This document shows, piece by piece, positions 24,018 to 33,641 of a DNA stretch of 58,753 nt. The stretch covers positions 121,956 to 180,708 of the forward strand of contig QCMN01000001.1 of NCBI GenBank assembly GCA_003213715.1, read 5' to 3'. Each line of letters starts with the position of its first letter. Position 1 is the first letter of the stretch. The notes below the pieces were generated by a model. The model searched no databases, was not told the DNA's origin, and was given only the letters and a program-made list of their open reading frames with translations. This DNA is from Pelagibacteraceae bacterium AG-422-B15. Its GTDB lineage: Bacteria > Pseudomonadota > Alphaproteobacteria > Pelagibacterales > AG-422-B15. The translations under genes and the position numbers were made by a program.

Positions 24018-24182
24018 ATGATATTTACAATTATATACCTTCTGGTCTTGGTAATACTTTTATCTATGGTGATTTATAAGCAGGCGAAGAAAATTGAGAG
24101 TACAAGAGCATTTAATGAAAGAACAATGTTAATCTTATGGCTTGTACTTGGAATGGTTGGTCTCATCACTGGAGGCTTGTAA
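24018..24182 (+). CDS. 54-residue two-helix membrane protein, unknown
   Basis: Begins MIFTIIYLLVLVILLSMVIY and ends LWLVLGMVGLITGGL: two hydrophobic helices (residues 3-20 and 38-53) separated by a charged KQAKKIESTRAFNERT loop. The last part is repeated almost exactly downstream of ggt (26024-26080), which shows selection at protein level (15 of 18 residues the same, mostly silent base differences). No clear ribosome site. I recognise no family. It sits 40 bases upstream of ggt, on the same strand. Confidence 0.6.
   Translation: MIFTIIYLLVLVILLSMVIYKQAKKIESTRAFNERTMLILWLVLGMVGLITGGL
24123..24182 (+). repeat. Upstream copy of a 60-base direct repeat flanking ggt
   Basis: Encodes the C-terminal helix of the 54-residue protein. 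It shares a 23-base identical core (24132-24154, beginning TCTTATGGCTTGTACTTGG) with 26021-26080; outside the core most differences are synonymous. Confidence 0.8.
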
Positions 24183-24222
24183 CACCTAAACATTTATTCA
24201 CTGGTATGATGATCTGGTTTTT

Positions 24223-26013
24223 ATGCAAAAAATTTTACTTGTATTTTTAATATTATTTTTCTCACTAAAAAATTCATATTCTGACAATAATATTAAGGAT
24301 AATTCTCCAGAAATATTTGAAGGAGTCTCAGTAGAGCTTGATAGATTAGAAATTCAAGAGTCACTCAATCTCAAAGAAAATGGAAAATCTGTTTCAAGTA
24401 AAAACTGGATGATTGTTACGGCAAACGCCTATGCTTCAGCTGCTGGTGCAAAAATATTACAATCTGGAGGTACAGCAGCAGATGCAATGGTTGCAGCTCA
24501 ATCTGTGTTAGGCTTAGTCGAGCCTGAGTCATCAGGAATTGGTGGGGGTAGTTTCTTATTATGGTATGACGGTGTAACGGGTAAAATAGTTACTTTAGAT
24601 GGTCGTGAGACTGCACCACAAAACTCAACTTCAAATCAATTTCTAAAAAGTGATGGAACTAAAATGAAGTTTTTTGATGCTGTCATAGGTGGTCTATCGG
24701 TTGGTACACCTGGAACTCTTGCATTAATGTTTGATGCTCAAAAGAAATGGGGTAATCAAAACTGGGAAAACCTCTTTGATGAAGCAATTTTCCTAAGTAA
24801 AAATGGTTTTAAAGTTTCAAAAAAATTATCCTCATCAATTGAAAGAGATAAAGATAGACTTAGCAAAATAGAAAAAACGAAAGAATATTTTTTACCAAAC
24901 GGGAATAGTTTAAAGCACAAGCAGGTATTGAAGAATTATGCTTATGCAAGCACAATGCAAAACATTGCTAACAATAACATTGAAGATTTCTATAAAGGAT
25001 CAATTGCGCAGGACATTATTAGCACAGTAAAAAATCACACCAAAAATCCTGGCTTTCTAGAAGCTGAAGATTTGGGCAACTATAATGTAATAGAAAGAGA
25101 TCCAGTTTGTGTAAACTATAAGGTATACAAAATATGTGGCATGGGCCCACCATCGTCTGGAGGAGTAGCAGTCGCGCAAATATTAAAAATTTTAGAGCCT
25201 TATGATCTTCAGGCTCTGGGCTATTCAAATCCTATAACATGGCAAATAATTGGAGATGCGACTCGTCTTGCATTTGCTGATCGCGATCGATACTTGGCAG
25301 ATAGTGATTATGTCAGTGTACCTTTGTCTGGTCTTTTAAATGACAATTATCTGATTGAAAGGTCAAATAAAATTAAAGTTGGAACGAAAACTGAAAATGT
25401 AACCTCAGGTAAACCGTCTAAAGACTTTGTTTACAATTACGGAATAGACAACTCATTAGAGCTGCAATCTACAACGCATATTTCAATTTATGATCAGTAT
25501 GGAAACGCACTCTCGATGACATCGTCAATTGAGAATGCATTCGGATCAAGATTGATGACGGAAAGTGGTTTTTTACTTAATAATCAACTTACTGATTTTT
25601 CATTTAATGAAAGAATTGATGGCAAGCTGATTGCAAATAGATTAGAGCCTGGGAAAAGACCAAGATCATCCATGGCGCCAACAATTGTACTAAAAAATAG
25701 AAGACCTATCATTATTATTGGCTCTCCAGGTGGTAGCAATATTATCAGCTTTGTAGTCAATTCAATTATCGCATTACTTGAATGGGATATGAATATTCAA
25801 GAAGCAGTCTCTCATCCTCATGCAATTAATAGGTGGGGGAAATTTGAAATAGAAGAATCTCTTTACTCTTCAAATCTTGAAAATTCTCTAAAGGCCATGG
25901 GATACGATACTAAAATAAGAAAATACTATTCAGGTCTAAATGGAATATACATTGATACTGAAATTTATGGAGGCTCAGACCCTAGACGTGAGGGAATTGC
26001 ACTGGGCAATTAA
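24223..26013 (+). CDS. ggt: Gamma-glutamyltransferase (glutathione hydrolase), exported
   Basis: Periplasmic Ntn-hydrolase that cleaves gamma-glutamyl bonds of glutathione and related peptides. A signal peptide occupies residues 1-20. The autocleavage site and nucleophile is Thr417 in STTHISI, starting the small subunit. ESSGIGGGSFLLW, LDGRETAP, GMGPPSSGGVAV and IIGSPGGSNIISF are family blocks around the gamma-glutamyl pocket. 596 residues is typical. Its product could supply glutamate and cysteinylglycine. It is bracketed by two copies of a small membrane-protein sequence, suggesting a duplication or insertion history. Confidence 0.95.
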   Translation: MQKILLVFLILFFSLKNSYSDNNIKDNSPEIFEGVSVELDRLEIQESLNLKENGKSVSSKNWMIVTANAYASAAGAKILQSGGTAADAMVAAQSVLGLVEPESSGIGGGSFLLWYDGVTGKIVTLDGRETAPQNSTSNQFLKSDGTKMKFFDAVIGGLSVGTPGTLALMFDAQKKWGNQNWENLFDEAIFLSKNGFKVSKKLSSSIERDKDRLSKIEKTKEYFLPNGNSLKHKQVLKNYAYASTMQNIANNNIEDFYKGSIAQDIISTVKNHTKNPGFLEAEDLGNYNVIERDPVCVNYKVYKICGMGPPSSGGVAVAQILKILEPYDLQALGYSNPITWQIIGDATRLAFADRDRYLADSDYVSVPLSGLLNDNYLIERSNKIKVGTKTENVTSGKPSKDFVYNYGIDNSLELQSTTHISIYDQYGNALSMTSSIENAFGSRLMTESGFLLNNQLTDFSFNERIDGKLIANRLEPGKRPRSSMAPTIVLKNRRPIIIIGSPGGSNIISFVVNSIIALLEWDMNIQEAVSHPHAINRWGKFEIEESLYSSNLENSLKAMGYDTKIRKYYSGLNGIYIDTEIYGGSDPRREGIALGN

Positions 26014-26020
26014 CTAAATA

Positions 26021-26080
26021 ACAATGCTTGTCTTATGGCTTGTACTTGGAATGATAAGTCTAATTACCGGTGGACTTTAG
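26021..26080 (+). repeat. Downstream copy of the 60-base direct repeat flanking ggt
   Basis: Pairs with 24123-24182 at a distance of about 1.9 kb. The two copies enclose ggt and its 40-base leader and little else, which is what a duplication with ggt inserted between the copies would leave. Confidence 0.8.
26024..26080 (+). pseudogene. Truncated copy of the small membrane protein gene
   Basis: ATG to TAG encodes 18 residues, MLVLWLVLGMISLITGGL, equivalent to the C-terminal helix of the 54-residue protein at 24018-24182. Stop codons lie just upstream, so the N-terminal helix is missing. It starts 10 bases after the ggt stop and ends 6 bases before the convergent acdS stop. It could be a remnant or a minimal translated peptide. 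Confidence 0.6.
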
Positions 26081-26086
26081 ATGTAT

Positions 26087-27103
26087 TTATCCATTACGGT
26101 AGGTATATGAGTAGCCATTAATAGCTGGAACTCCGCCAAGATGAGCATAGAGTATTTTAGATCCTTTTTTAAAGTAACCTTTCCTGGCTAAATCAATCAT
26201 TCCTTGCATAGATTTGCCCTCATAAACAGGATCGGTAATCATGGCTTCAGTTTTTGCTGCCATACGAATAGCCTCATTAGTTTCTTCACTCGGAACTCCG
26301 TATGCTGGATATGCATAGTCAGGAATTATTATTATTTCATCATCTCTAATTGTTCTTCCAAGTTCAACTAAATCAGCTGTATTATCTACAATTTCTCTTA
26401 CTTGCTTGACTAATTTATCTGGTGTACCCGATCCATCAATGCCTATGACTCTGTGTGCACGGTCATCTTCTGCGAACCCAACGATCATCCCCGCCTGAGT
26501 TGAGCCAGTAACTACACACACAATGATGTAATCAAATTTTAATGACATATCTTTTTCTTGCATTCGAACTTCTTCAGCAAATCCTACGTATCCCAGTCCA
26601 CCATATTTATGAACAGATGCCCCAGCTGGAATTGGATAAGGCTTACCACCGCTATCTTTCACGGATTGAATTGCGTCTTCCCAACTTTTCCTAATCCCAA
26701 TATCAAAACCATCAGGTACTAGCCTGCTATCTGCTCCCATCAAACGCGTCATTAAAATATTACCAACACGATCATAAACTGCATCTTCATGAGGAACCCA
26801 ACTTTCTTGAACAACAACACACCTCATGCCAATTTTAGCTGCAGTTGCAGCTACCATTCTAGTATGGTTAGATTGAACACCACCAATAGAAACTAATGTA
26901 TCAGCTCCGGATGCAATAGCGTCTGGAACGATGTATTCTAGTTTTCTTAGTTTATTCCCACCCATAGCCAGACCTGAATTACAGTCATCTCTTTTGGCGT
27001 ATATATCGACATCAGCTCCTATTTCTTTGGTTAAACGAGGCAAATATTCTATTGGAGTAGGACCAAAAGTAAGTGAATATTTCTCAAATTTATCTAAATT
27101 CAT
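26087..27103 (-). CDS. acdS: 1-aminocyclopropane-1-carboxylate (ACC) deaminase
   Basis: PLP enzyme that splits ACC, the plant ethylene precursor, into 2-oxobutyrate and ammonia. With the ATG at 27103 it has 338 residues, and every diagnostic residue falls on the number known for the Pseudomonas enzyme: Lys51 ([10 protein letters not shown]), Ser78, Tyr268, Tyr294, and especially Glu295 and Leu322, which separate true ACC deaminase from D-cysteine desulfhydrase. An alternative ATG two codons upstream would break this numbering. It is convergent with ggt. No lrp-type acdR regulator is adjacent. It may equally be used on marine sources of ACC. Confidence 0.88.
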   Translation of the reverse strand: MNLDKFEKYSLTFGPTPIEYLPRLTKEIGADVDIYAKRDDCNSGLAMGGNKLRKLEYIVPDAIASGADTLVSIGGVQSNHTRMVAATAAKIGMRCVVVQESWVPHEDAVYDRVGNILMTRLMGADSRLVPDGFDIGIRKSWEDAIQSVKDSGGKPYPIPAGASVHKYGGLGYVGFAEEVRMQEKDMSLKFDYIIVCVVTGSTQAGMIVGFAEDDRAHRVIGIDGSGTPDKLVKQVREIVDNTADLVELGRTIRDDEIIIIPDYAYPAYGVPSEETNEAIRMAAKTEAMITDPVYEGKSMQGMIDLARKGYFKKGSKILYAHLGGVPAINGYSYTYRNG

Positions 27104-27149
27104 ATCCATCAGATTATAGGAAAATTTTTCAATGAAAATAACTTTAAAA

Positions 27150-27207
27150 TGGCGGAAAGGATGGGATTCGAACCCACGATACGGTCACCCGCATACACGC
27201 TTTCCAA
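27150..27207 (-). repeat. Duplicated 3' part of tRNA-Ser (attachment-site copy)
   Basis: 58 bases identical to 27837-27894, from the CCA end through the T arm, variable arm and anticodon loop of tRNA-Ser(GGA). Identity stops at the anticodon loop, a usual crossover boundary for tyrosine-integrase elements. It lacks the 5' half and cannot be a functional tRNA. Confidence 0.9.
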
Positions 27208-27305
27208 TTCATGAGTCCAAGATTAGAGGATAATTTTTATAAGTAAACGGGGAATTAAATTATGGGAAGTTATAAATTATATTCTTTGGTTGGAATGAAG
27301 ATGGG

Positions 27306-27725
27306 CTAAGGATTTGAGAGAAAGTTTGATGCATCCTCCTCTTCCATTTCATACATCCACCCATTTATCTTTCTAACTTTTTCATAAAATTCTTTATCGC
27401 GCATAGCTTCATATAGCAAGTTTTGACTTGTGCCTTTTTTGTTAGCGCGATGTATTGCGATCATAATAGAAAATCCAGGTATAAACCACCACCATGCAGA
27501 TGTAATACTTAAATATATAGAATATCCAAATATTCCTACAGCTACGCATGACCAAAAGTGCATTGCGATAGAACTTAACATAGACTTGGGAGAGTAATCC
27601 AAACTATCAGCTAACCTTATAGATAAATCATTTTCCATGCCAAGATTAAGTTTTCCTGATTTTCTTAACTCAATCATTTGCTCATGTGTTAGACTCACTT
27701 CGTGAGATGAGTATCTTTTCTTCAT
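27306..27725 (-). CDS. Membrane protein carried between tRNA-Ser att repeats, unknown
   Basis: 139 residues. A soluble N-terminal part (SSHEVSLTHEQMIELRKSGK, then NDLSIRLADSLDYS) precedes two hydrophobic helices (about residues 54-73 and 75-92) and a charged C-terminal helix (LYEAMRDKEFYEKVRKINGW). I recognise no family. It is the only gene between the two attachment-like repeats and so is presumably cargo. Its stop codon overlaps a TGGGCTAA repeat. Base composition looks like that of its neighbours. Confidence 0.55.
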   Translation of the reverse strand: MKKRYSSHEVSLTHEQMIELRKSGKLNLGMENDLSIRLADSLDYSPKSMLSSIAMHFWSCVAVGIFGYSIYLSITSAWWWFIPGFSIMIAIHRANKKGTSQNLLYEAMRDKEFYEKVRKINGWMYEMEEEDASNFLSNP

Positions 27726-27836
27726 TATAAAATACTCTATTTACTTTCTGACTAATTAAAAGTCTAAATTGTGTGGGCTAAAATTGGGCTAAATGAAAGT
27801 ATTTTTATAAACTTTAGATTAAGTTTTTTCTAGAAA

Positions 27837-27926
27837 TGGCGGAAAGGATGGGATTCGAACCCACGATACGGTCACCCGCATACACGCTTTCCAAGCGTGC
27901 GCCTTCAACCACTCGGCCACCTTTCC
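27837..27926 (-). tRNA. tRNA-Ser (GGA)
   Basis: 90 bases including an encoded CCA. The acceptor stem GGAAAGG pairs with CCTTTCC, and the long variable arm and GGTTCGAATCCC T arm fit class II tRNA-Ser. The anticodon stem CACGC/GCGTG holds loop TTGGAAA, anticodon GGA (reads UCC/UCU). Its 5' base directly follows the lepA stop, so it may be processed from the lepA transcript. Its 3' part is duplicated at 27150-27207. Confidence 0.96.
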
Positions 27927-29726
27927 TTATTCAACTTTTAAAGCAGCTATAAAGGCCTCTTGTGGAATATCGACCTTACCGTAAGTTCTAAGTCTCTGTT
28001 TTCCTTTTTTCTGCTTATCAAGTAATTTTCTTTTTCTGTCTGTAGCTCCGCCACCATGTATTCTCTCAATAACATTTTTACGGTATCCTCTGACAGTTTC
28101 GCGAGCAATAATTTTTCCACCAATTGCTGCCTGGATTGGAATATGGAATTGATGACGAGGAATTAATTCCTTCAATTTTTCACAGACTGCTCGACCTTTT
28201 TTTTCAGAAAAACTTCGGTGAACAATGATTGATAGCGCATCTACTGATTCATCATTTACCAATATACTCAATCTGACCAGATCACTTTCAATATATTCAT
28301 CAATCTCATAATCAAAACTTGCATATCCACTAGAAATTGACTTCAAGCGATCATAAAAATCAAAAACAATTTCATTTAAAGGCAGCTTATAATTTAGAAT
28401 TACTCTTGATCCAGAATAAGATAATTCTGTTTGCATACCTCTCTTATCTTCACAGAGAGATATGATGCTGCCTAAATATTCATCGGGACAAATAATTGTT
28501 GCTTTAATCCAAGGCTCAGAGATGCTTTTAATCTTCATAACTTCAGGCATATCTGCTGGATTATGTAATTCAAATGAGCTTCCGTCGTTTAAAACTAAAT
28601 TATAAATAACGCTTGGAGCTGTAGTTATTAAATCTAAATTGAATTCTCTATCAAGTCTTTCAACAATAATTTCTAAGTGTAATAATCCAAGGAAACCACA
28701 TCTAAAACCCATTCCAAGAGCTGCTGAGGTTTCTTGTTCGAAATGAAAACTAGAGTCATTTAGCTTTAACTTCGCTAATGCGTCTTTCAAGAATTTAAAA
28801 TCAGCTGCATTTGTTGGGAATAAACCACAAAATACCACAGGCTGACTTGGCTTGAATCCAGGTAAAGGCTCTGTCTGTTTGTCATTCGCCAGCAATATTG
28901 TATCCCCAACCTTAGTTTGGGCTACTTCTTTAATTGCAGCAGTTATAAAACCTAATTCACCAGTATTGATGTACTCATTATCAATCATTTTTGGCGTGAA
29001 ACAGCCAATTCTTTCTATTAAATGTTTTGTATTAGTTTGATGAAAACGAACCTCCATACCTTTTTTTAGAATTCCATCTATCACTCGAACCAATATTACA
29101 ACACCTAGGTAAGCATCATACCAACTATCTACTAACATTGCTTTTAATTGTTTGCTTTCATCACCTACTGGAGATGGTAATTCGTTTACAATATTTTCTA
29201 AGACTTCTTCAATGCCGAGACCTGATTTAGCAGAAATTTCAATTACATTACTGGTATCAATACCTAAAATATCTTCTATTTGTTTTTTTACTCTCTCGGG
29301 GTCAGCTGCTGGTAAATCTATTTTATTTAAAACGGGTATAATTACGTGATCATTTTCTACTGCTTGATATAAATTAGCTAATGTTTGAGCTTCAACGCCC
29401 TGACTAGCATCAACAACTAAAAGTGATCCCTCGCAAGCAGATAATGATCTGTTCACTTCGTAACTAAAGTCAACATGGCCAGGCGTATCAATAATATTAA
29501 GTGTGTACGTTTCACCATTTTTTGCCTTGTATTTTAATTGTACAGTTTGAGCCTTGATTGTTATTCCACGTTCTCTTTCAATATCCATAGAGTCAAGCAC
29601 CTGTGCTTTCATTTCTCTTTCAGATAGCCCACCACAGAATTGGATCAACCTATCAGCTAAAGTAGATTTTCCATGATCAATATGAGCTATAATAGAAAAA
29701 TTTCTTATGTTTTTAGTGCCAGTCAT
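27927..29726 (-). CDS. lepA: Elongation factor 4 (LepA)
   Basis: Ribosome-associated GTPase affecting translocation and initiation under stress. G1 [10 protein letters not shown]3 DTPGHVDF and G4 NKIDLP are at about residues 15, 79 and 133. Domain II, two EF-G-like domains and the LepA-specific C-terminal domain with [12 protein letters not shown] and [10 protein letters not shown] follow. 599 residues is standard. It lies 12 bases after pheT and its stop touches tRNA-Ser. Confidence 0.97.
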   Translation of the reverse strand: MTGTKNIRNFSIIAHIDHGKSTLADRLIQFCGGLSEREMKAQVLDSMDIERERGITIKAQTVQLKYKAKNGETYTLNIIDTPGHVDFSYEVNRSLSACEGSLLVVDASQGVEAQTLANLYQAVENDHVIIPVLNKIDLPAADPERVKKQIEDILGIDTSNVIEISAKSGLGIEEVLENIVNELPSPVGDESKQLKAMLVDSWYDAYLGVVILVRVIDGILKKGMEVRFHQTNTKHLIERIGCFTPKMIDNEYINTGELGFITAAIKEVAQTKVGDTILLANDKQTEPLPGFKPSQPVVFCGLFPTNAADFKFLKDALAKLKLNDSSFHFEQETSAALGMGFRCGFLGLLHLEIIVERLDREFNLDLITTAPSVIYNLVLNDGSSFELHNPADMPEVMKIKSISEPWIKATIICPDEYLGSIISLCEDKRGMQTELSYSGSRVILNYKLPLNEIVFDFYDRLKSISSGYASFDYEIDEYIESDLVRLSILVNDESVDALSIIVHRSFSEKKGRAVCEKLKELIPRHQFHIPIQAAIGGKIIARETVRGYRKNVIERIHGGGATDRKRKLLDKQKKGKQRLRTYGKVDIPQEAFIAALKVE

Positions 29727-29738
29727 AATATTTTTAAT

Positions 29739-32126
29739 TTAGGATCTAACAGTTCCGGAAGTAGACTTTTCCACAGATTCAATTATTTTTGAACTTATTT
29801 CAGAAATGTCATTTTCGGCAAGAGTTTTTTCGTTAGATTGCAATGTAACCTTAATAGCAATAGACTTTTTGTCTTTTCCAAGACTATCATCTTCAAATAA
29901 ATCAAAGATTTCAACATTTCTAATTAATTCCTTATCTACCTTAAAGGCTGAAGTAACAACTTCTTCGCTTTTTACTTTTTTATCAATAACAAAGGCAAAG
30001 TCTCTTGTGACAATCTGAAAATCACTTAAGTTAAGTACAGGCTTGTTGGTAGTTTTCTTTTCTGTGTTAGGCAGTTCATCAAGGTATAACTCAAATATAT
30101 TTGTTTTATTCTTAATCTTAAATTGATTTGCAACTCTTGGATGTAACTCTCCAAAATATCCAGCAATTACCGAATTATTAATTTTTATCGAACCAGATCT
30201 TCCTGGATGATACCAGGAAGGACAGTCATTAGAGAGAGATATTTTTTTGTTACCTGGCATTAAATAGTCAATTAAGGAAGTTAAATCTTGTTTCACGTCA
30301 TATATATCAAATTCCGTCTGCATATTCTTCCAAGATTTTTCTGTCTTAATTCCAGATTTAATTCCACATGCAACGTTCAACTGATCCTCAGGAAAGGTTG
30401 ATCTGTACTGACTACCTATCTCAAAGATCGAGAATGAGTCAAAGTTTCTATTCTTATTTTTTTTAATTGCTTGAAGAAGATTGGGTAAAAGATTAGGTCT
30501 TAATATATCTAGCTCCTCAGAGATGGGATTTACAATTTTTAATTTATTTATATCGCCAAATACTTCACAATTTTTTGAGTCTGTGAAAGAAAATGTTACT
30601 AATTCATCATATTCAATTGAAGCAATAAAGTGTCTCGCTTTCATCAACTTCTTTTGTGCGTAATTTAAGATATTTTTATTAATTTTACTTTTTAGTCTAA
30701 TATTACTTGTCGGAATATTTTCATATCCTTTAATACGAATAACTTCTTCACTTATGTCAGCTTCGCCGTGAATATCTTGTCTCCAAGAAGGTATTGAACA
30801 TTTGATAACATCGCCTGTTTGGCTCGTTTCAATTCCTAAAGAACTAAGTATTGATATCAATTCTTTGTCAGACACTTCAAAACCAAGTCTTCTTGAAATA
30901 TAACTACTGGAAGTTGATACCTCATTTTTATTTTCTTTTATATTTCCAGCCAACTCAACCTCACTACACTCACCACCACATACTTCAAGAATTAATTGTG
31001 TTGCAAGGTCTATCCCTTTTAAAGTTGAATTTGGATCAATGCCTCTTTCAAAACGATATCTTGCATCACTTAGAATTGACAAGTTTCTTCCCGTCTTGGC
31101 TGTATTAATCTCATCAAATAAGGCTGATTCAAGTAAAACGTTCTTTGTCTCAGTGCTGCAACCTGTACTTTCGCCCCCCATGATACCCCCTAAGCCTAGT
31201 ACTTTTTTTTCATCTGCTATTACGCACATACCATTCTTTAGGTGATAATCTTTTTCATCTAGCGCTAGGAAACTTTCTCCATCATTTGCTGCGCGTACTA
31301 TAATTTTGCCATTTATTTTGTCTGCATCGTATACGTGAAGTGGCCGGTTCTCGTCATACATTACAAAATTAGTTATATCTACCAGGGCAGATATTGGCCT
31401 TAAACCTATTGACTTAAGTTTGTTTTTAAGCCACTCGGGGCTTTCAGTATTTTTTACATTTCTAAAATATCTTCCAGCAAAAGCCGAGCATATTTTATTA
31501 TCTTGTATTTCAATTTTAACTGGTGATTTAAAGGAGCCTTTTTCTCTAGATATTTTTCTCTCTAACAATTCCCCCATACCAGCTGAAGCAAGATCTCGGG
31601 CAATTCCTTTTACACCTAGACAATCTTGTCGATTAGGAGTGATACCAATTTCTATTACAATATCATTAAGGCCATAAATCTCTGAAAAAGATCTTCCAAT
31701 AGTTTCTTTTTCCTCAAGTCGAATTATTCCATCATGCTCATTTGAGATGCCAAGTTCATATTCTGAACACATCATTCCATAGGATTCTATCCCTCTAATC
31801 TTGGCAGCTTTAATTTTTATTTGATTAACCGGAATAGTTGAGCCAACTGGCGCATAAACCACTTTCATGCCTTTTTCTACATTTGGTGCACCACAAACTA
31901 CATCAACCTTTTCCTTACCAATATCAACTTTGCATAGTTTTAATTTATCCGCATTTGGATGTTTTTTTTCTTCAAGCACCTGTCCAACAATAAAATCCTT
32001 GTATGCTTTACCCGTATCTTGAATATCTTCAACTTCAAGACCGATAGAAGTGAGTTTCTTTTCAATTTCTTCGAAATGAGCATTTGTCTTAAGATGCTCA
32101 GTTAACCAAGAATAACTAAATTTCAT
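29739..32126 (-). CDS. pheT: Phenylalanyl-tRNA synthetase beta subunit
   Basis: 795 residues. The N-terminal EMAP-type tRNA-binding domain (IVGQVLEEKKHPNADKLKLC) is followed by the B3/B4 editing region, the B5 domain (YISRRLGFEV and following), the inactive synthetase-like core, and a C-terminal FDX-ACB anticodon-binding domain from about residue 700. Full length, so bacterial PheT with editing. The ATG follows the pheS stop with no gap (TAGATG), and GGAG 12 bases upstream lies within pheS. Confidence 0.97.
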   Translation of the reverse strand: MKFSYSWLTEHLKTNAHFEEIEKKLTSIGLEVEDIQDTGKAYKDFIVGQVLEEKKHPNADKLKLCKVDIGKEKVDVVCGAPNVEKGMKVVYAPVGSTIPVNQIKIKAAKIRGIESYGMMCSEYELGISNEHDGIIRLEEKETIGRSFSEIYGLNDIVIEIGITPNRQDCLGVKGIARDLASAGMGELLERKISREKGSFKSPVKIEIQDNKICSAFAGRYFRNVKNTESPEWLKNKLKSIGLRPISALVDITNFVMYDENRPLHVYDADKINGKIIVRAANDGESFLALDEKDYHLKNGMCVIADEKKVLGLGGIMGGESTGCSTETKNVLLESALFDEINTAKTGRNLSILSDARYRFERGIDPNSTLKGIDLATQLILEVCGGECSEVELAGNIKENKNEVSTSSSYISRRLGFEVSDKELISILSSLGIETSQTGDVIKCSIPSWRQDIHGEADISEEVIRIKGYENIPTSNIRLKSKINKNILNYAQKKLMKARHFIASIEYDELVTFSFTDSKNCEVFGDINKLKIVNPISEELDILRPNLLPNLLQAIKKNKNRNFDSFSIFEIGSQYRSTFPEDQLNVACGIKSGIKTEKSWKNMQTEFDIYDVKQDLTSLIDYLMPGNKKISLSNDCPSWYHPGRSGSIKINNSVIAGYFGELHPRVANQFKIKNKTNIFELYLDELPNTEKKTTNKPVLNLSDFQIVTRDFAFVIDKKVKSEEVVTSAFKVDKELIRNVEIFDLFEDDSLGKDKKSIAIKVTLQSNEKTLAENDISEISSKIIESVEKSTSGTVRS

Positions 32127-33197
32127 CTAGCTTAAGTCTCCTATGATCGAAGGTATGTTTAAAGGTGAAAAGCCATAATGCTTATTCCATCTAAGATCAC
32201 TATCAAAGAAAGTTCTTAAATCACTAATTCCGTACTTGAGCATTGCAAGCCTCTCTATACCCATACCAAATGCATAGCCTTGATATTCATTTGAATTGAT
32301 ATTTACATTTTCAAGCACGTTTGGATGAACCATTCCGCATCCTAAAATTTCCAACCAATCCTCGCCCTCTCCGATAATTAATTGATTTCCTTTCTTAGTA
32401 TATCCAATATCAACCTCTGCAGATGGTTCAGTAAAGGGAAAATGACTAGGTCGAAATCTCATATTTAATTTATCAGTCTCAAAAAAAGTCTTGAGGAATA
32501 TTTCTAAACAACCTTTGAGGTGGCTCATGTTGCTTTCTTGATCTATTACTAAACCCTCAACTTGATGGAACATAGGAGAGTGCGTTTGATCATTATCACA
32601 TCTAAACGTTTTTCCAGGAGCGATTAATCGAATTGGTGGTTTTTGCTTTAACATACTTCTTATTTGAACTGGCGAGGTATGAGTTCGCAGAACATTTGGC
32701 ATTCCATCAGTCTCAGTTTCAACATAAAAAGTATCATGCATTTGTCGTGCAGGGTGGTGTTCAGATGTGTTTAAAGCAGTAAAATTATTGTAATCGGTTT
32801 CAACTTCAGGTCCTTCAGCAACAAAGAAATCTAAGTCGCCAAATATAGTTATAACTTCCTCTATAACCTGACTGATTGGGTGAATAGTTCCGTATGACTT
32901 TGAAGTAGATAGAGTGATATCTAAAGTTTCAGAGTTAAGTTTTTTTTCTAATTCCTCGCTATTTAACTCTTCAGTCTTTGAAGCTATTATTTTTAGAACA
33001 GAGTCTTTAATTTTATTTAATTTTTCAGCATACTGCTTTCTTTCATCACCAGAAAGACTGGCTAGCTCTTTCATTTCGAGGGAAATAATACCTTTCTTAC
33101 CAAGAAATTTTATCTTAAATTCATTTATGCTTTCGATATTTGTAAATTTATCTGAAGCTTTTTTTATTTCAGTTTCTAACTCTCTAAAATCTTTCAT
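32127..33197 (-). CDS. pheS: Phenylalanyl-tRNA synthetase alpha subunit
   Basis: Catalytic subunit, 356 residues. An N-terminal coiled coil (residues 1-100) binds tRNA. Class II motif 2 is FRCDNDQTHSPMFHQVEG and motif 3 is GYAFGMGIERLAMLKYG. It forms an alpha2-beta2 enzyme with pheT, to which it is directly joined. The 71 bases to rplT hold a stem-loop at the rplT stop. No PheL-like leader peptide or attenuator with a T-run was seen, so the E. coli control is not evident. Confidence 0.97.
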   Translation of the reverse strand: MKDFRELETEIKKASDKFTNIESINEFKIKFLGKKGIISLEMKELASLSGDERKQYAEKLNKIKDSVLKIIASKTEELNSEELEKKLNSETLDITLSTSKSYGTIHPISQVIEEVITIFGDLDFFVAEGPEVETDYNNFTALNTSEHHPARQMHDTFYVETETDGMPNVLRTHTSPVQIRSMLKQKPPIRLIAPGKTFRCDNDQTHSPMFHQVEGLVIDQESNMSHLKGCLEIFLKTFFETDKLNMRFRPSHFPFTEPSAEVDIGYTKKGNQLIIGEGEDWLEILGCGMVHPNVLENVNINSNEYQGYAFGMGIERLAMLKYGISDLRTFFDSDLRWNKHYGFSPLNIPSIIGDLS

Positions 33198-33258
33198 CGT
33201 AGAACAACAATATCAGATTTAGTTTTTTCTGTAATAATAATATGCTTGAGAATATGAT

Positions 33259-33277
33259 GCCAAATGAATTATTTGGC
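33259..33277 (-). promoter_or_regulatory. Stem-loop spanning the rplT stop codon
   Basis: A perfect seven-pair hairpin, GCCAAAT/ATTTGGC, with a five-base loop. The rplT TAA falls inside it. There is no following T-run, so it is more likely an RNA stability or processing element between rplT and pheS than a full terminator. Confidence 0.4.
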
Positions 33278-33625
33278 TGAGGACTGAACCTGTTTTGCTA
33301 AATGCTCAAAAGAAGTAGGTTCATTCATAGCAAGATCAGCTAAAATTTTACGATCTAATTCGATGTTTAATTTTTTAAGACCATTCATGAAAACTGAATA
33401 AGAAATTCCATGTAATCTGGCTCCAGCATTTATTCTTTGTGTCCAAAGTGATCTAAACTCTCTTTTTTTTACTCTTCGATCACGATAGGCATACTGCATT
33501 GATTTTTCTACAGCTTGCTTTGCGACTTTAAAAGTATTCTTTCTTCTGCCTCTATATCCTTTGGCTTGCTTAATTACTTTTTTATGTCTTGCGTGTGCAG
33601 TAACTCCTCTTTTAACTCTTGCCAT
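33269..33625 (-). CDS. rplT: 50S ribosomal protein L20
   Basis: 118 residues, normal length, very basic. Opens [20 protein letters not shown] and contains [30 protein letters not shown] and [18 protein letters not shown], all L20 landmarks. Member of the infC-rpmI-rplT operon, 16 bases after rpmI. L20 represses the operon in E. coli; I could not identify its mRNA binding site here. Confidence 0.98.
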   Translation of the reverse strand: MARVKRGVTAHARHKKVIKQAKGYRGRRKNTFKVAKQAVEKSMQYAYRDRRVKKREFRSLWTQRINAGARLHGISYSVFMNGLKKLNIELDRKILADLAMNEPTSFEHLAKQVQSSAK

Positions 33626-33641
33626 TATATCTTCCTATTTA

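Larger units (their letters stand above)
27150..27894. mobile_element. Minimal integrated element or island remnant at tRNA-Ser
   Basis: Two 58-base direct repeats, 687 bases apart, bound a segment on the 3' side of an intact tRNA-Ser gene, which is the arrangement left when an element integrates into a tRNA 3' end. Inside are one membrane-protein ORF and three copies of TGGGCTAA (27302, 27774, 27785) near both ends, possible integrase arm-type sites. No integrase is present, so it is either a deletion remnant or a satellite mobilised in trans. Confidence 0.6.

Noticed and set aside
27150-27207. A second tRNA-Ser gene
   Set aside because: Sequence matches only from anticodon loop to CCA; the 5' half, including the acceptor partner strand, is absent.
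33198-33258. pheST attenuator with leader peptide
   Set aside because: No short Phe-rich ORF, no terminator T-run; only the hairpin at the rplT stop.
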